A stretch of 64,000 nucleotides of DNA from Vibrio ouci (lineage in GTDB: Bacteria; Pseudomonadota; Gammaproteobacteria; Enterobacterales; Vibrionaceae), in assembly GCF_004551525.1 (NCBI RefSeq), contig NZ_SATR01000001.1, positions 62,001 to 126,000 on the forward strand. Reading direction: 5' to 3'. The position numbers and the translations under genes were made by a program. Shown here piece by piece: positions 17,456-26,917 of this stretch (the first letter of the stretch is position 1; each line of letters opens with the position of its first letter). The notes beneath the pieces were generated by a model that made no database searches, was not told the DNA's origin, and saw only the letters and a list, made by a program, of their open reading frames with translations.

Positions 17456-19138
17456 TAGCATTAACTGCAAGTCTTTTGCTGAGTATGGTTTGGTGAGGAT
17501 GTCATCCATACCACACTCAATGCACTTCTCTCTCTCTTCCAGTGTCGTTCCTGCCGTCAAAGCAATAATCGGCAGTTGATATTTTTGCTCTCTGAGATAA
17601 GTCGTGGCTTCAAAACCATCCATTTCCGGCATCCTACAATCCATAAAGACCAAATCGTAGCGCTTTCCTCCAAGAGCCGTAATCGCCTCTATTCCATTGT
17701 TCGCAATATCCGGTGTGATCGACAACTTTTTCAGCATCTGGTTAATGATCACTTGGTTCATGCGTATGTCGTCGACCACCAAAACAGAAATCTCTTCTAA
17801 AGGTTTGTCTCTTTGGCTAGTGTCAATGTTGGCTTCATTGATTGGTAACTTATCTGCCACTTTCAACGGGATAGTGACTTCAAAACAACTGCCCTTTCCG
17901 ACTTCACTTTCAAGGGCTATCGTTCCAGACATCAACTCCACAAGGTTCTTACAGATCGCTAATCCAAGCCCCGTTCCTTCAAAATGACGCTTGGCCGTTC
18001 TATCTGCTTGAACAAACGGGCTATACAGCTCTTTTATCGCTTCTTCAGCAATACCAACACCTGTATCGCTTACTGATATAGTTAAGCGGCCTGATTTCCA
18101 GGACGTACTGACCGTTACGCTACCTTCTGATGTGAATTTAACTGCGTTGCCAACCAGGTTTACTAATATTTGCCCTATTCGCTCAAAGTCACCGATAAAG
18201 CTGATTGGCAACTCTCCGCTCTCTGAGGTGGTGAATTCAATTCCCTTTTCTCTCGCTTTAGGCTCAAAGATTCCGTGGACCATATTGCGTAATTCAGACC
18301 ATTGGAATGTAGAAGGAATGAGCTCCATCATACCCGCGTTCATTTTACTGAAATCGAGGATATCGTTGATAATATGACGAAGGAGATCCCCTGAGTGAGC
18401 TAAGTTGGTTAACAGGGTTCGCTGTTCTTCGTCTAACTCAGTGCTATCTAATAGCTCAGCGCTACCGAGCAGGCCGTTTAACGGAGTGCGCAACTCATGG
18501 TTAATCATGGCGACAAACTCTTTGGTCGAGCGTTCTGATTCTTCCGCTCTAGTTCGAGCTTCTTGGTGGCTCGATAAGATAATTTGGCGACTTATCGCGC
18601 TGCATAATAGCTCCCCAACCAACAGCATTTGACTGACAACGAAATCTCGACTGATTCCTTCTTCATTCACAAGCGCAGATAATATCCCTACTGCCTTATG
18701 ATCAACTTCGATGGGTAAACTGAGGATGTTCTCTTGCCACGTCGCATAGGGCTTAATATTGGTAACGTCAGCCCCTAAGCTTTCACCAAACTCGGTACTA
18801 TTCAAACTCGCGATACAATCCGCTTCAATATAAAGGTGGACTTTTTCCAGTGCAGAAGAAGACTCAAGACACTCAAGAAAGCTCAGGATTAAACCGTCAT
18901 CAAGGGTACGGCTTAGAAAAGCGCGGCCAAAATGAATCAAAGCCTCATTAATTTGCTGCTCAAATTCGAGTTTATTTAAATCTTGTAGATTTTGGCGCTT
19001 AAGTTGGTTAAGCACTAATTGCAATTGCTGGTTAGTTTCGTAGAGCTCCAAACTTTTCTGTTCGAGTAAAGTTTCAGCTTCTTTTCTTGCCGCTATTTCA
19101 CGCGCTAATTTACGCTCTAAAGGGGAATCATTTGCCAT
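17441..19138 (-). CDS. hnoK: hybrid sensor histidine kinase paired with H-NOX (HnoK)
   Basis: 565 residues, no membrane segment. A coiled-coil start (about 5-65) is followed by a GAF-like region, HisKA with His214 in MINHELRTPLNG, HATPase_c with N box NLVGNAVKF and G boxes DTGVGIAEE and GTGLGLAIC, then a receiver domain with phospho-acceptor Asp in FMDCRMPEMDG. It starts five bases after hnoX. In Vibrio and Shewanella, nitric oxide bound to H-NOX inhibits the partner kinase, which feeds phosphate to HnoB/HnoD-type regulators and affects biofilm formation. No HPt domain or downstream regulators are encoded here. Confidence 0.88.
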   Translation of the reverse strand: MANDSPLERKLAREIAARKEAETLLEQKSLELYETNQQLQLVLNQLKRQNLQDLNKLEFEQQINEALIHFGRAFLSRTLDDGLILSFLECLESSSALEKVHLYIEADCIASLNSTEFGESLGADVTNIKPYATWQENILSLPIEVDHKAVGILSALVNEEGISRDFVVSQMLLVGELLCSAISRQIILSSHQEARTRAEESERSTKEFVAMINHELRTPLNGLLGSAELLDSTELDEEQRTLLTNLAHSGDLLRHIINDILDFSKMNAGMMELIPSTFQWSELRNMVHGIFEPKAREKGIEFTTSESGELPISFIGDFERIGQILVNLVGNAVKFTSEGSVTVSTSWKSGRLTISVSDTGVGIAEEAIKELYSPFVQADRTAKRHFEGTGLGLAICKNLVELMSGTIALESEVGKGSCFEVTIPLKVADKLPINEANIDTSQRDKPLEEISVLVVDDIRMNQVIINQMLKKLSITPDIANNGIEAITALGGKRYDLVFMDCRMPEMDGFEATTYLREQKYQLPIIALTAGTTLEEREKCIECGMDDILTKPYSAKDLQLMLEKWA

Positions 19139-19143
19139 TAAAA

Positions 19144-19686
19144 CTACTCGACCAAATTAACCGTAAAGCGAACGTGGCTACCGTCATCTTCGACGTTATT
19201 CATTGACATCGATAGCTCCTCGTTAAAGAACTCAGCGCACCCTTCCATTAAGCCCAGACAAACATAAGACATACAACGGGCACTGACGTAATCAAACACC
19301 ATTTCAGTTTCTGATTCAGAGATAAAGCGGAACGAAGGCGGGTTAGCTTCTGGGTAGAGCTTCTTGACCTCGATGTGAATGTAGTCTTCAACCAATTTAA
19401 TAAATTGGAACGACGTCTTACACGCTTGTAGGCTATTATTATTAGGTAAGGTGTTATAAAGGTTATGAAAAACGGATTGTCCGAAAACACGCTGTAGCTC
19501 TTCTGGAGAGATGCCAGTCTTCTTACTTAACTGAACTATCAGTTTAACTAGGTTGCGGTGATCATAACTCCCGACCGCGGTATAGATTCCAGAATCACCG
19601 GAATCAGCAAGCAAGCTGTCGAGAGCCTCTAGACCAAACTTTTGCTCTACGAGGTCCATAAACTCAGTAAAGATAATCCCTTTCAT
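19144..19686 (-). CDS. hnoX: H-NOX heme nitric oxide sensor
   Basis: 180 residues starting MKGIIFTEFMDLVE at 19686, the usual H-NOX start; the upstream extension to 19728 is ignored. The proximal heme ligand is His104 in YIHIEVKKLYPEA, and the propionate-binding YxSxR motif is Tyr133-Ser135-Arg137 (YVSAR). Cytosolic gas sensor that binds NO through ferrous heme. It is directly followed by the hybrid kinase gene, the classic hnoX-hnoK order. Divergent from the Nudix gene. Confidence 0.93.
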   Translation of the reverse strand: MKGIIFTEFMDLVEQKFGLEALDSLLADSGDSGIYTAVGSYDHRNLVKLIVQLSKKTGISPEELQRVFGQSVFHNLYNTLPNNNSLQACKTSFQFIKLVEDYIHIEVKKLYPEANPPSFRFISESETEMVFDYVSARCMSYVCLGLMEGCAEFFNEELSMSMNNVEDDGSHVRFTVNLVE

Positions 19687-19770
19687 CAGTGGCGCTATCC
19701 TTGCTTTAACTAACGTAGTAGAAAGCATGAGCCATATTTAAGGCTTTTACAAATAAAAACAGGAGCTAAC

Positions 19771-20379
19771 GTGTTGTCAGAGTTAAACAAAAATCATCTC
19801 ATTCAACGATTTCAATTACATCAGACGGTCGACTACCATCAAGAAGCTCTTAAGCGTGTCTCGCACTTAAACCAAAGCCATCTCCGTAAGGCATCGGTCC
19901 TTATTGGTTTTGTCGAAAGACCACACGGCCTCAATATCATTTTCACCAAACGCGCTCTTCATCTAAAACATCACCCAGGTCAGGTAAGCTTTCCTGGCGG
20001 TAAATTTGAGCCAAGCGATGCGGATCTTTCGCACACTGCTCTACGTGAAACATTTGAAGAAGTCGGCATCAACCAAGATCAGATCACGATATTTGGTCAA
20101 ATGCCGGAACTCATCACCGTCAGCAAGTTTACCGTGACGCCCTTTTTGGCGTTTGTTTCACCAGATTACAAGACGGTTATCGATAGAAATGAAGTGGATG
20201 AAATCTTTGAGGTTCCCGCAAACATCGTTCTAGATAAGCAAAAATTACACAGTCAGAAATTTCAGATTAATAATTTTTCACATCGTGTGTTTGGCTTGTC
20301 ATATAAACAACATTTCATTTGGGGAATGACGGCTCAAATTATCCAAGCGATGCAGAATCATATTATGCATCAATGTTAA
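19771..20379 (+). CDS. nudL: CoA pyrophosphatase, Nudix hydrolase (NudL/YeaB)
   Basis: 202 residues. The CoA-specific signature GQVSFPGGKFE precedes a Nudix box with TALRETFEEVGI (residues about 70-95), in which Glu residues bind Mg or Mn. Family members hydrolyse CoA and its derivatives to 3',5'-ADP and phosphopantetheine. Start is GTG at 19771, five bases after AGGAG. Monocistronic; an inverted repeat at 20392-20410 may end the transcript. Confidence 0.88.
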   Translation: MLSELNKNHLIQRFQLHQTVDYHQEALKRVSHLNQSHLRKASVLIGFVERPHGLNIIFTKRALHLKHHPGQVSFPGGKFEPSDADLSHTALRETFEEVGINQDQITIFGQMPELITVSKFTVTPFLAFVSPDYKTVIDRNEVDEIFEVPANIVLDKQKLHSQKFQINNFSHRVFGLSYKQHFIWGMTAQIIQAMQNHIMHQC

Positions 20380-20391
20380 TAAAATCACATA

Positions 20392-20410
20392 GTGAACAAA
20401 CTTTGTTCAC
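20392..20410. repeat. perfect inverted repeat after nudL
   Basis: GTGAACAAA-C-TTTGTTCAC, nine-base arms with a single central base. There is no U tract to either side. It could be a poor terminator or an operator for sdaC 260 bases away. Confidence 0.5.
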
Positions 20411-20433
20411 ATTAGTTAAATTATTTATCAATA

Positions 20434-20449
20434 ACGCAAACGTTTACTT
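20434..20449 (+). promoter_or_regulatory. PurR/LacI-family type operator upstream of sdaC
   Basis: ACGCAAACGTTTACTT fits the E. coli PurR consensus ANGCAANCGNTTNCNT at every fixed position. It sits 221 bases upstream of the sdaC start. LacI-family relatives use similar sites, so the regulator is not certain. Confidence 0.5.
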
Positions 20450-20669
20450 AAAACGCCCTTAAAAGTTTTCATGACCAAGATTAGAAAAACTAATACCTAG
20501 CATTAGCATAAATCACTAGTAGCACATCATTTTCGTGACCAAAAACGCCTTTTTGACATATCATGTTATAACTCGCATCAATTCATGATTTAGATCTAGT
20601 TTTGATGTAAGAAATTTATGCAAAATTGCACCTGACTTATTTCCTGTTCCCAAAAATGAGTATCACAAA

Positions 20670-21923
20670 ATGAATACTACAACTTCTGCGGCTTCGTCCG
20701 CACAATCTCCTAGTAAGTTTACTTACAAGGACTTCACCTGGTGTCTGTCACTTTTCGGTACTGCAGTAGGTGCTGGTGTACTTTTCCTTCCAATTAAAGC
20801 AGGCGCTGGCGGTTTCTGGCCATTAGTAATCCTTGCTCTAATCGCGGCACCAATGACTTGGTTCGCACACAAATCTCTTGCACGTTTCGTTCTTTCTGCG
20901 AAAAACCCTGAAGCTGATATCACTGACACTGTTGAAGAACATTTTGGTAAGACTGGCGCAAACCTTATTACTTTTGCTTACTTCTTCGCTATCTACCCAA
21001 TCGTACTGATCTACGGTGTTGGTATTACAAACACAGTTGACTCTTTCCTTGTTAACCAAATGGGTATGGAATCTATCCCACGCTGGCTACTATCTGGCGC
21101 GTTAATCGCTGCTATGACGGCTGGTGTTGTATTTGGTAAAGAACTAATGCTTAAAGCAACATCTGCACTGGTTTACCCACTAGTTGCAATCCTGCTAGCA
21201 CTTTCTTTCTACCTTATCCCTGACTGGAACAGCTCAATGATGTCAGTTGCACCTGATTGGTCAGCAATGCCATCTGTTGTTTGGTTAGCGATTCCAATCA
21301 TCGTGTTCTCTTTCAACCACAGCCCGGTAATCTCTCAGTTCTCTAAAGAGCAACGCCGCGTATACGGTGAAGACGCAGTTAAGAAAACTGACGCGATCAC
21401 TGGTGGTGCAGCGATGATGCTAATGGGCTTCGTAATGTTCTTCGTATTCTCTGTAGTACTTTCTCTGTCTCCAGAGCAGCTAGCAATGGCGCAAGAACAA
21501 AACATCTCTGTTCTTTCTTACCTAGCGAACGTTCACGAATCTCCACTAATCTCTTACATGGGTCCACTAGTTGCTTTCGCAGCAATCACTTCAAGCTACT
21601 TCGGTCACTTCCTAGGTGCGCATGAAGGTCTAGTAGGTCTAATCAAGTCTCGCTCTGAAACTCCAGTAAGCAAGATTGAAAAAGCATCGCTAATCTTCAT
21701 CGTTGTAACAACTTGGATTGTCGCTATCGTTAACCCAAGCATCCTTGGCATGATTGAAACAATGGGTGCTCCAATGATTGCAGCTATCCTGTTCCTAATG
21801 CCTGTATTCGCGATGCAGAAAGTACCAGCAATGGCTAAGTACAAAACTTCAGCACCTGTACAAGTTTTCACAGCTCTTTGTGGTATTGCGGCAATTACTT
21901 CTGTAATCTACGGCGCTCTTTAA
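20670..21923 (+). CDS. sdaC: serine transporter SdaC (HAAAP family)
   Basis: Inner-membrane serine:proton symporter. 417 residues with about eleven hydrophobic segments starting at TWCLSLFGTAVGAGVLFLP, the HAAAP family signature. The gene is followed 97 bases later by sdaA, together making serine uptake and breakdown to pyruvate. A terminator-like hairpin lies between the two genes. Codon choice is strongly biased (many CTA, GGT and ATC codons), suggesting high expression. The 290-base upstream region carries the operator-like repeats listed separately. Confidence 0.93.
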   Translation: MNTTTSAASSAQSPSKFTYKDFTWCLSLFGTAVGAGVLFLPIKAGAGGFWPLVILALIAAPMTWFAHKSLARFVLSAKNPEADITDTVEEHFGKTGANLITFAYFFAIYPIVLIYGVGITNTVDSFLVNQMGMESIPRWLLSGALIAAMTAGVVFGKELMLKATSALVYPLVAILLALSFYLIPDWNSSMMSVAPDWSAMPSVVWLAIPIIVFSFNHSPVISQFSKEQRRVYGEDAVKKTDAITGGAAMMLMGFVMFFVFSVVLSLSPEQLAMAQEQNISVLSYLANVHESPLISYMGPLVAFAAITSSYFGHFLGAHEGLVGLIKSRSETPVSKIEKASLIFIVVTTWIVAIVNPSILGMIETMGAPMIAAILFLMPVFAMQKVPAMAKYKTSAPVQVFTALCGIAAITSVIYGAL

Positions 21924-21976
21924 TCTAGACACTTTTATAAAGTCTGATTAATCCAAGAATATAACGATAATAATGA

Positions 21977-22008
21977 GCCTCCCTTCTCCCCTTGGGAGGC
22001 TTTCTTTT
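21977..22008 (+). terminator. intercistronic terminator between sdaC and sdaA
   Basis: GCCTCCC / GGGAGGC stem with a ten-base loop and TTTCTTTT tail, ending 12 bases before the sdaA start and overlapping its leader. Likely a partial terminator that sets the sdaC:sdaA ratio. Confidence 0.75.
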
Positions 22009-22020
22009 GAGGTAATCGAT

Positions 22021-23382
22021 ATGATTAGTGTTTTTGACATCTATAAAATCGGTGTTGGTCCTTCTAGTTCTCACACTGTAGGTCCAATGAAAGCGGGTAA
22101 AGAATTTATTGATGATTTACGTTCAATGGGAAAATTGCGCGACATCACTAAAATCACCGTTGACGTATATGGATCACTATCACTGACAGGGAAAGGTCAC
22201 CACACAGATATCGCAATCATCATGGGTCTTGCTGGCAATACTCCTGAGAAAGTGGATATCGATTCTATTCCGGGCTTCATTGCTCGCGTAGAAGAAACTG
22301 AGCGCCTTCCTGTTGGCATGCACTGTCACACAGTATCGTTCCCGAAAGATGGTGGTATGAACTTCCATACGACTAACCTTGAGCTACACGAAAACGGTAT
22401 GCAGATCCACGCTTGGATCGGCGACGAGAAAGAGTACTCAAAAACCTATTACTCAATCGGCGGTGGTTTCATCGTTGATGAAGAGCACTTCGGCAAAGAA
22501 GAAGAAAACCCAATTAAATCTCCTTACGAATTCACAACAGCAGAAGAGCTAGTGAACCAATGTAAAGAGAACGGTCTTTCTATCAGCACGCTAGTTATGA
22601 AAAACCAAGCGGCGCTGCACTCTGACGAAGAGTCTCGCACTTACTTTGCAAACATCTGGAAGACAATGCGTGAGTGTATGGACCGCGGTATGAATACTGA
22701 AGGTATTCTTCCTGGGCCACTACGTGTACCACGTCGTGCTGCAGCACTTCGCCAGCAGCTACTTACTTCAGAGAAAACAACCAACGACCCAATGTCTGTT
22801 GTTGACTGGGTAAACATGTTTGCATTCGCAGTAAACGAAGAAAACGCAGCAGGTGGCCGCGTAGTTACTGCACCAACTAACGGTGCGTGTGGCATTATCC
22901 CTGCAGTACTGGCTTACTACGATAAGTTCATCCAAACAGTAACAGAGAAAGATTACATCCGTTACTTCGCAGCTTCTGGTGCAATCGGTGGTCTATACAA
23001 GCGTAACGCTTCTATCTCTGGCGCTGAAGTAGGCTGTCAGGGTGAAGTTGGCGTGGCATGTTCTATGGCAGCAGCGGGCCTTGCTGAGCTTATGGGTGGT
23101 AGCCCTGAGCAAGTATGTATGGCGGCTGAAATCGCAATGGAGCACAACCTAGGTCTTACTTGTGACCCAGTAGCTGGCCAGGTACAGGTTCCATGTATCG
23201 AGCGTAACGGTATCGCTGCAGTGAAAGCGATCAACTCGACTCGTATGGCGCTACGTCGTTCTTCTGCTCCAACCGTTTCTCTAGATAAGGTTATCGAAAC
23301 CATGCTTGAGACAGGTAAAGACATGAACGCGAAGTACCGCGAAACCTCTCAAGGTGGTCTAGCAGTTAAAGTTATCTGCTAA
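22021..23382 (+). CDS. sdaA: L-serine ammonia-lyase (iron-sulfur type)
   Basis: Deaminates L-serine to pyruvate and ammonia. 453 residues from ATG 22021, preceded by TTTTGAGG; the frame is open to 21973 but that would translate the terminator hairpin and is rejected. The start FDIYKIGVGPSSSHTVGPM is the family signature, and cysteines in GACGIIPA, AEVGCQGEVG and CDPVAGQVQVPC are those of the single-chain [4Fe-4S] enzymes. Codon bias is high, as in sdaC. Confidence 0.95.
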   Translation: MISVFDIYKIGVGPSSSHTVGPMKAGKEFIDDLRSMGKLRDITKITVDVYGSLSLTGKGHHTDIAIIMGLAGNTPEKVDIDSIPGFIARVEETERLPVGMHCHTVSFPKDGGMNFHTTNLELHENGMQIHAWIGDEKEYSKTYYSIGGGFIVDEEHFGKEEENPIKSPYEFTTAEELVNQCKENGLSISTLVMKNQAALHSDEESRTYFANIWKTMRECMDRGMNTEGILPGPLRVPRRAAALRQQLLTSEKTTNDPMSVVDWVNMFAFAVNEENAAGGRVVTAPTNGACGIIPAVLAYYDKFIQTVTEKDYIRYFAASGAIGGLYKRNASISGAEVGCQGEVGVACSMAAAGLAELMGGSPEQVCMAAEIAMEHNLGLTCDPVAGQVQVPCIERNGIAAVKAINSTRMALRRSSAPTVSLDKVIETMLETGKDMNAKYRETSQGGLAVKVIC

Positions 23383-23400
23383 CTCCCCTTCTGAAATAAT

Positions 23401-23430
23401 AAAGCCCGGGCACCTGCTCGGGCTTTTTAT
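23401..23430 (+). terminator. terminator after sdaA
   Basis: AAAGCCCG / CGGGCTTT stem followed by TTATTTT, 19 bases past the stop. Confidence 0.9.
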
Positions 23431-23602
23431 TTTCTAGCTTGTAGCAACAGATATCCTCTTACTTTGTCTAGACATAAATCTATAAAAAAATCTAAATTTC
23501 ACAATATATCTACAAGATTAGGATATGCCGGTAAAAGGTCACATACCTGATATACCAATGTTGCTACCTTATCGAAAAAATCAATCCTGGAGCGCTTAAC
23601 AC

Positions 23603-25318
23603 ATGATTAGGTTTGAACTTGGAAGCCAAATCTGCGTTTGCTTGTCCGAAAACGAACTTTTACTAAAGCTCGACGAGTCCATTCAATCATCAGTTTCAAT
23701 TAACCAAATTGAGTATTTTATCCTGAGTACTATCGCGGCTTTTGGCAGCGTCAACTCACCGATCAGCCAAAGGCGAATCGAAAAGAAGTTATCTGCTCAA
23801 CACCAGATAATATTGCCAGAAAACGGGTTCAAAAATGCCGTCGCATCGATCCGGAAAAAGTTCAGGAAGCTGGTAAAAAGCTACCTCAAGGTGTCTAAAT
23901 CACTGATTGAAAATGTCCACCGTAAAGGCTACTTCGTACCCTACGACAGCCAACATGCGCAGAAAGATGGCCTACTACAGCAAGCACGAATCTTTGTGCA
24001 AGTCCCACATAGTGTAAGATCCGCAATTGGGATATGCCTACGCAGTCGTAAGCCCTATCTAAATATGGCTTTTTTCCTCACTATCACGACTGTACTCTAT
24101 ATTTTGATCTGTCTTTACGCCATCAGTACGATTGTGCGTCAAAACTACTTTGAAGGGGCGATGGCCTTTTCTAAGGAGCTTGCTCAGCACGGCTGTTTCG
24201 AGCAAGAAAAACTACTCAGAGAACTATTTGATAACGTTCAATTGGTCGAGTCTGCGCTCTTTACCGACCGATACAATGTACGCTGCTTAGTCACACCAGA
24301 AACCGTCGCGCCAGTTAACCCTCGCGACCAAAATGAATGGCAAGAGAACTTAAACTACACCTATCACTCGTTTTCAAATGCAGACAGTGACGTGTTAGTG
24401 AGGGTCAAGAACATCAACGTCGAAAATAGTATTGAAAGTCATATGTCTAGCCTCTTCCTTTCAGGTATGAAGGTATGTACTAATACTGGAGCACCCTTGG
24501 AGATCGGCGATACTGGCGGTCAATCTCTAATGCACAACTTTCAGCAAAATGACTATAAGGAAATCTATTACGTCTCTAACCCAATCAGTAGTGTCATCTG
24601 CTTTAGCTTCCTTTTGTTGATTATTGCGCGGCGTAAAACGCTACGTGCATTCATCACTTGCTTATGGGCAATAAGGCAATTTAATTTGAAGCTTGAGCCT
24701 ATACACAACACGGCTAATAACCAGAACATACATTATGAAGTACTGTCTCGTTTCAAAGTCAAAAATACCCAGCGGTTTATCGAGAGCCTGATCAGTAACG
24801 GCTTACTCATTAACCACACGCTTTTAGTGATTAAGCTCATCTATGGTAACAGTCGTTCTTTGTTGGCTCCACTGAGTGTTAACGTGTGCCCTTCCCTACT
24901 TGAAGGGGCTAACTTCAAACGTCTCTATCGCCAACTGGAACAGTTAGACTGCTCACTACTAACAATTGAGATCACCGAAAACGCATCGATGTACTACACC
25001 CAAGAAATCTTCCACAATACCAAGAGACTGAAGGAGTTAGGCTGCAAGATCAGTATTGATGACTTCGGTACGGGTAATAACAATGTCGAACTCATTGGCC
25101 ACATCGCCCCGAACTACCTCAAGATAGATAGACTATTTGTCATGGGCCTAAAACAAGATGATAAAAAAGTTGAAACCTTGCGCCAGTTAATCGCAATGGG
25201 GCATACCTATCACTGCACAGTCATCGTCGAAGGGGTTGAAACTGGGGATTGTGCCCACCTGCTTACTACGCTTGGTGCGCATATCCATCAAGGGTTCTAT
25301 TACCCTCTTTGCCATTAG
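23603..25318 (+). CDS. membrane-spanning winged-helix / EAL domain protein
   Basis: 571 residues; start ATG 23603 after GGAG. Residues about 1-115 form an OmpR/ToxR-type winged helix (INQIEYFILSTIAAFG, then IENVHRKGYFVPYD like CadC and ToxR). A membrane helix spans about 153-175, a periplasmic region with cysteines lies at 176-325, and a second helix at about 326-342. The EAL domain fills 350-571 and retains the catalytic set: E379 (YEVLSRF), Asn in NVCPS, EITE, IDDFGTG, YLKIDR, VEGVE and QGFYYP, so phosphodiesterase activity is plausible. Both output domains face the cytoplasm. A DNA-binding, membrane-anchored c-di-GMP protein is an unusual arrangement; signal and targets unknown. Confidence 0.85.
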   Translation: MIRFELGSQICVCLSENELLLKLDESIQSSVSINQIEYFILSTIAAFGSVNSPISQRRIEKKLSAQHQIILPENGFKNAVASIRKKFRKLVKSYLKVSKSLIENVHRKGYFVPYDSQHAQKDGLLQQARIFVQVPHSVRSAIGICLRSRKPYLNMAFFLTITTVLYILICLYAISTIVRQNYFEGAMAFSKELAQHGCFEQEKLLRELFDNVQLVESALFTDRYNVRCLVTPETVAPVNPRDQNEWQENLNYTYHSFSNADSDVLVRVKNINVENSIESHMSSLFLSGMKVCTNTGAPLEIGDTGGQSLMHNFQQNDYKEIYYVSNPISSVICFSFLLLIIARRKTLRAFITCLWAIRQFNLKLEPIHNTANNQNIHYEVLSRFKVKNTQRFIESLISNGLLINHTLLVIKLIYGNSRSLLAPLSVNVCPSLLEGANFKRLYRQLEQLDCSLLTIEITENASMYYTQEIFHNTKRLKELGCKISIDDFGTGNNNVELIGHIAPNYLKIDRLFVMGLKQDDKKVETLRQLIAMGHTYHCTVIVEGVETGDCAHLLTTLGAHIHQGFYYPLCH

Positions 25319-25348
25319 GCTTTCCGATTACTCAGTAGATACATAAAC

Positions 25349-25381
25349 AAAAACAGCCTTCAATAATGAAGGCTGTTTAAT
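25349..25381. terminator. bidirectional terminator between EAL gene and permease
   Basis: AAACAGCCTTC / GAAGGCTGTTT, eleven-base stem with a six-base loop, AT-rich on both flanks, shared by the convergent genes. Confidence 0.85.
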
Positions 25382-25399
25382 CGTAGAGTTAGGTTAGGC

Positions 25400-26554
25400 T
25401 TAGATGACTTGCGAAGCCAGTAAGAAGCCACCAAACAGTAAGGCAAATACCATCATCACGTTACCACCTTCTGCTGTGTAACGTTCAGGTAAAGCGTTGG
25501 CCAAACGCAACTTGTACACCATCGCTAGGGGGACAAATACAGCAAGGAACACTAAGATGATCCCCGCATAAGCAAGCACTGATAAGAACTGATCGGCAGC
25601 CAAAATTGCACCGACTAGTGGAAGCACGAACGTCAGTACATAAGTCACAACTCGGTTTTGATTAAATGTGTCACTATTTTGGTGGAACAGAGACATCGCG
25701 ACGCCAAAGAAAGAAGTTAATAATGCGAGGCCTGTAAACACGGATAAGAAACCGCCAACCCACGGAGCATCATGCTCAAATCCAGCCATCAGCTCGGACA
25801 CACTAGCAAACTCTTTAAGTTGACCTGCAGGTAAATTACCAACAACCGCAAACAACCAACACAGGTAACAAACCAGTGGAATGATTGAACCCACAATGAC
25901 CATATTTCTTAACTGCTTGTCACTCGCTTCTGAGTTGTAGGAAACCAAGCTCGGGATCACCACCATAAAGCCGAAACTGGTAAACAGAACAGCACTAGTT
26001 TTGATCAAACCAATATGGTCACTGTTGCTCACTTGGCTCAAATTATCAGTTGAGAATTCAGGAAGAAGAACCGCTAAGGTCATCAGTAAGCTTGCTAACA
26101 TAACAAAGAACAGCAAACGGTTGAGTTTATCAATCACACCCGTGCCGCAAGCCACAATCACACCCGTGGTCAATGTGAATATGATCTGGCTGTGCATGAA
26201 GGTTAGCTCAAGACCAAGTGCACTCGCAGCTTGTACTAACAGATCCGCCGCACCTAAGATGTAGGCCATTAGTAAGCAAATTAACAGTGCGTAGAGCAAA
26301 CCATTGGTCAGTAACTGGCCCCCTTTTCCAAGCGTTTTACGTGCAATGGAATTGAGCCCTAAACCGCCGCCAGATTTTATTGTTGCTTCGAGTAATAGCA
26401 ATGCGGAATAAGTCGTTCCAAACCAAATCAGCACCATCAGTAATGTGCCGTACAGTAAGCCAAATTGGGCTAATACCATTGGAATTGCAAGCATGCCGGC
26501 ACCTAGAGCGGTACCTGAGATAATAAGGGCGCTACCCATTAATTTTGTGTTCAT
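25400..26554 (-). CDS. aromatic amino acid permease (TyrP/Mtr type, HAAAP family)
   Basis: 384 residues with about eleven membrane helices; the start LMGSALIISGTALGAGMLAIP is the aromatic branch of HAAAP transporters (TyrP, Mtr, TnaB). Imports tyrosine, tryptophan or phenylalanine with protons; which one cannot be told. No strong Shine-Dalgarno precedes ATG 26554. The gene has a 640-base upstream region with a strong terminator and several hairpins, compatible with attenuation. TyrR is encoded in this window and is the expected regulator, but no clear TyrR box is seen. Confidence 0.88.
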   Translation of the reverse strand: MNTKLMGSALIISGTALGAGMLAIPMVLAQFGLLYGTLLMVLIWFGTTYSALLLLEATIKSGGGLGLNSIARKTLGKGGQLLTNGLLYALLICLLMAYILGAADLLVQAASALGLELTFMHSQIIFTLTTGVIVACGTGVIDKLNRLLFFVMLASLLMTLAVLLPEFSTDNLSQVSNSDHIGLIKTSAVLFTSFGFMVVIPSLVSYNSEASDKQLRNMVIVGSIIPLVCYLCWLFAVVGNLPAGQLKEFASVSELMAGFEHDAPWVGGFLSVFTGLALLTSFFGVAMSLFHQNSDTFNQNRVVTYVLTFVLPLVGAILAADQFLSVLAYAGIILVFLAVFVPLAMVYKLRLANALPERYTAEGGNVMMVFALLFGGFLLASQVI

Positions 26555-26917
26555 TTTCTTTAAAACCGTAATATTGAAAAAATTTAGACGTGCGAAAGCA
26601 CGGACGTGATTGATTTAGATAGAATCAATACGAAAAATAAAATCGAGAAAATGAACGAGGCTGAAGAGACGCCGAGCTTGGAAAAAAGGAGGAAAAAAGA
26701 GAAGTTGAGTTTGTACGTAGCTGAGCAATGATCGCATGTGGCGACCCTTCAGTTGGCTCCAAGATTGGAGAAGTAATTTTGAAAAGCATTAAGATGTCCT
26801 AATAGCGCAGACAATCCTTTGAGTGTTCGCCACAAATCCTGCGTGACGTTATCTCGAATGAGATAACCCCATCTTATCGACTCAAACTCCGATTGCAATG
26901 GCCTATTTTTCAAGTGG

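Noticed and set aside
20392..20410. Perfect inverted repeat considered as a CRP site
   Set aside because: It has GTGAA and TTCAC ends but an 11-base inner spacing rather than the six of TGTGA-N6-TCACA, so CRP binding is not supported.
21973..22020. Upstream start for sdaA in the same frame
   Set aside because: It would translate the intercistronic terminator hairpin and add residues not found in the usual 455-residue enzyme.
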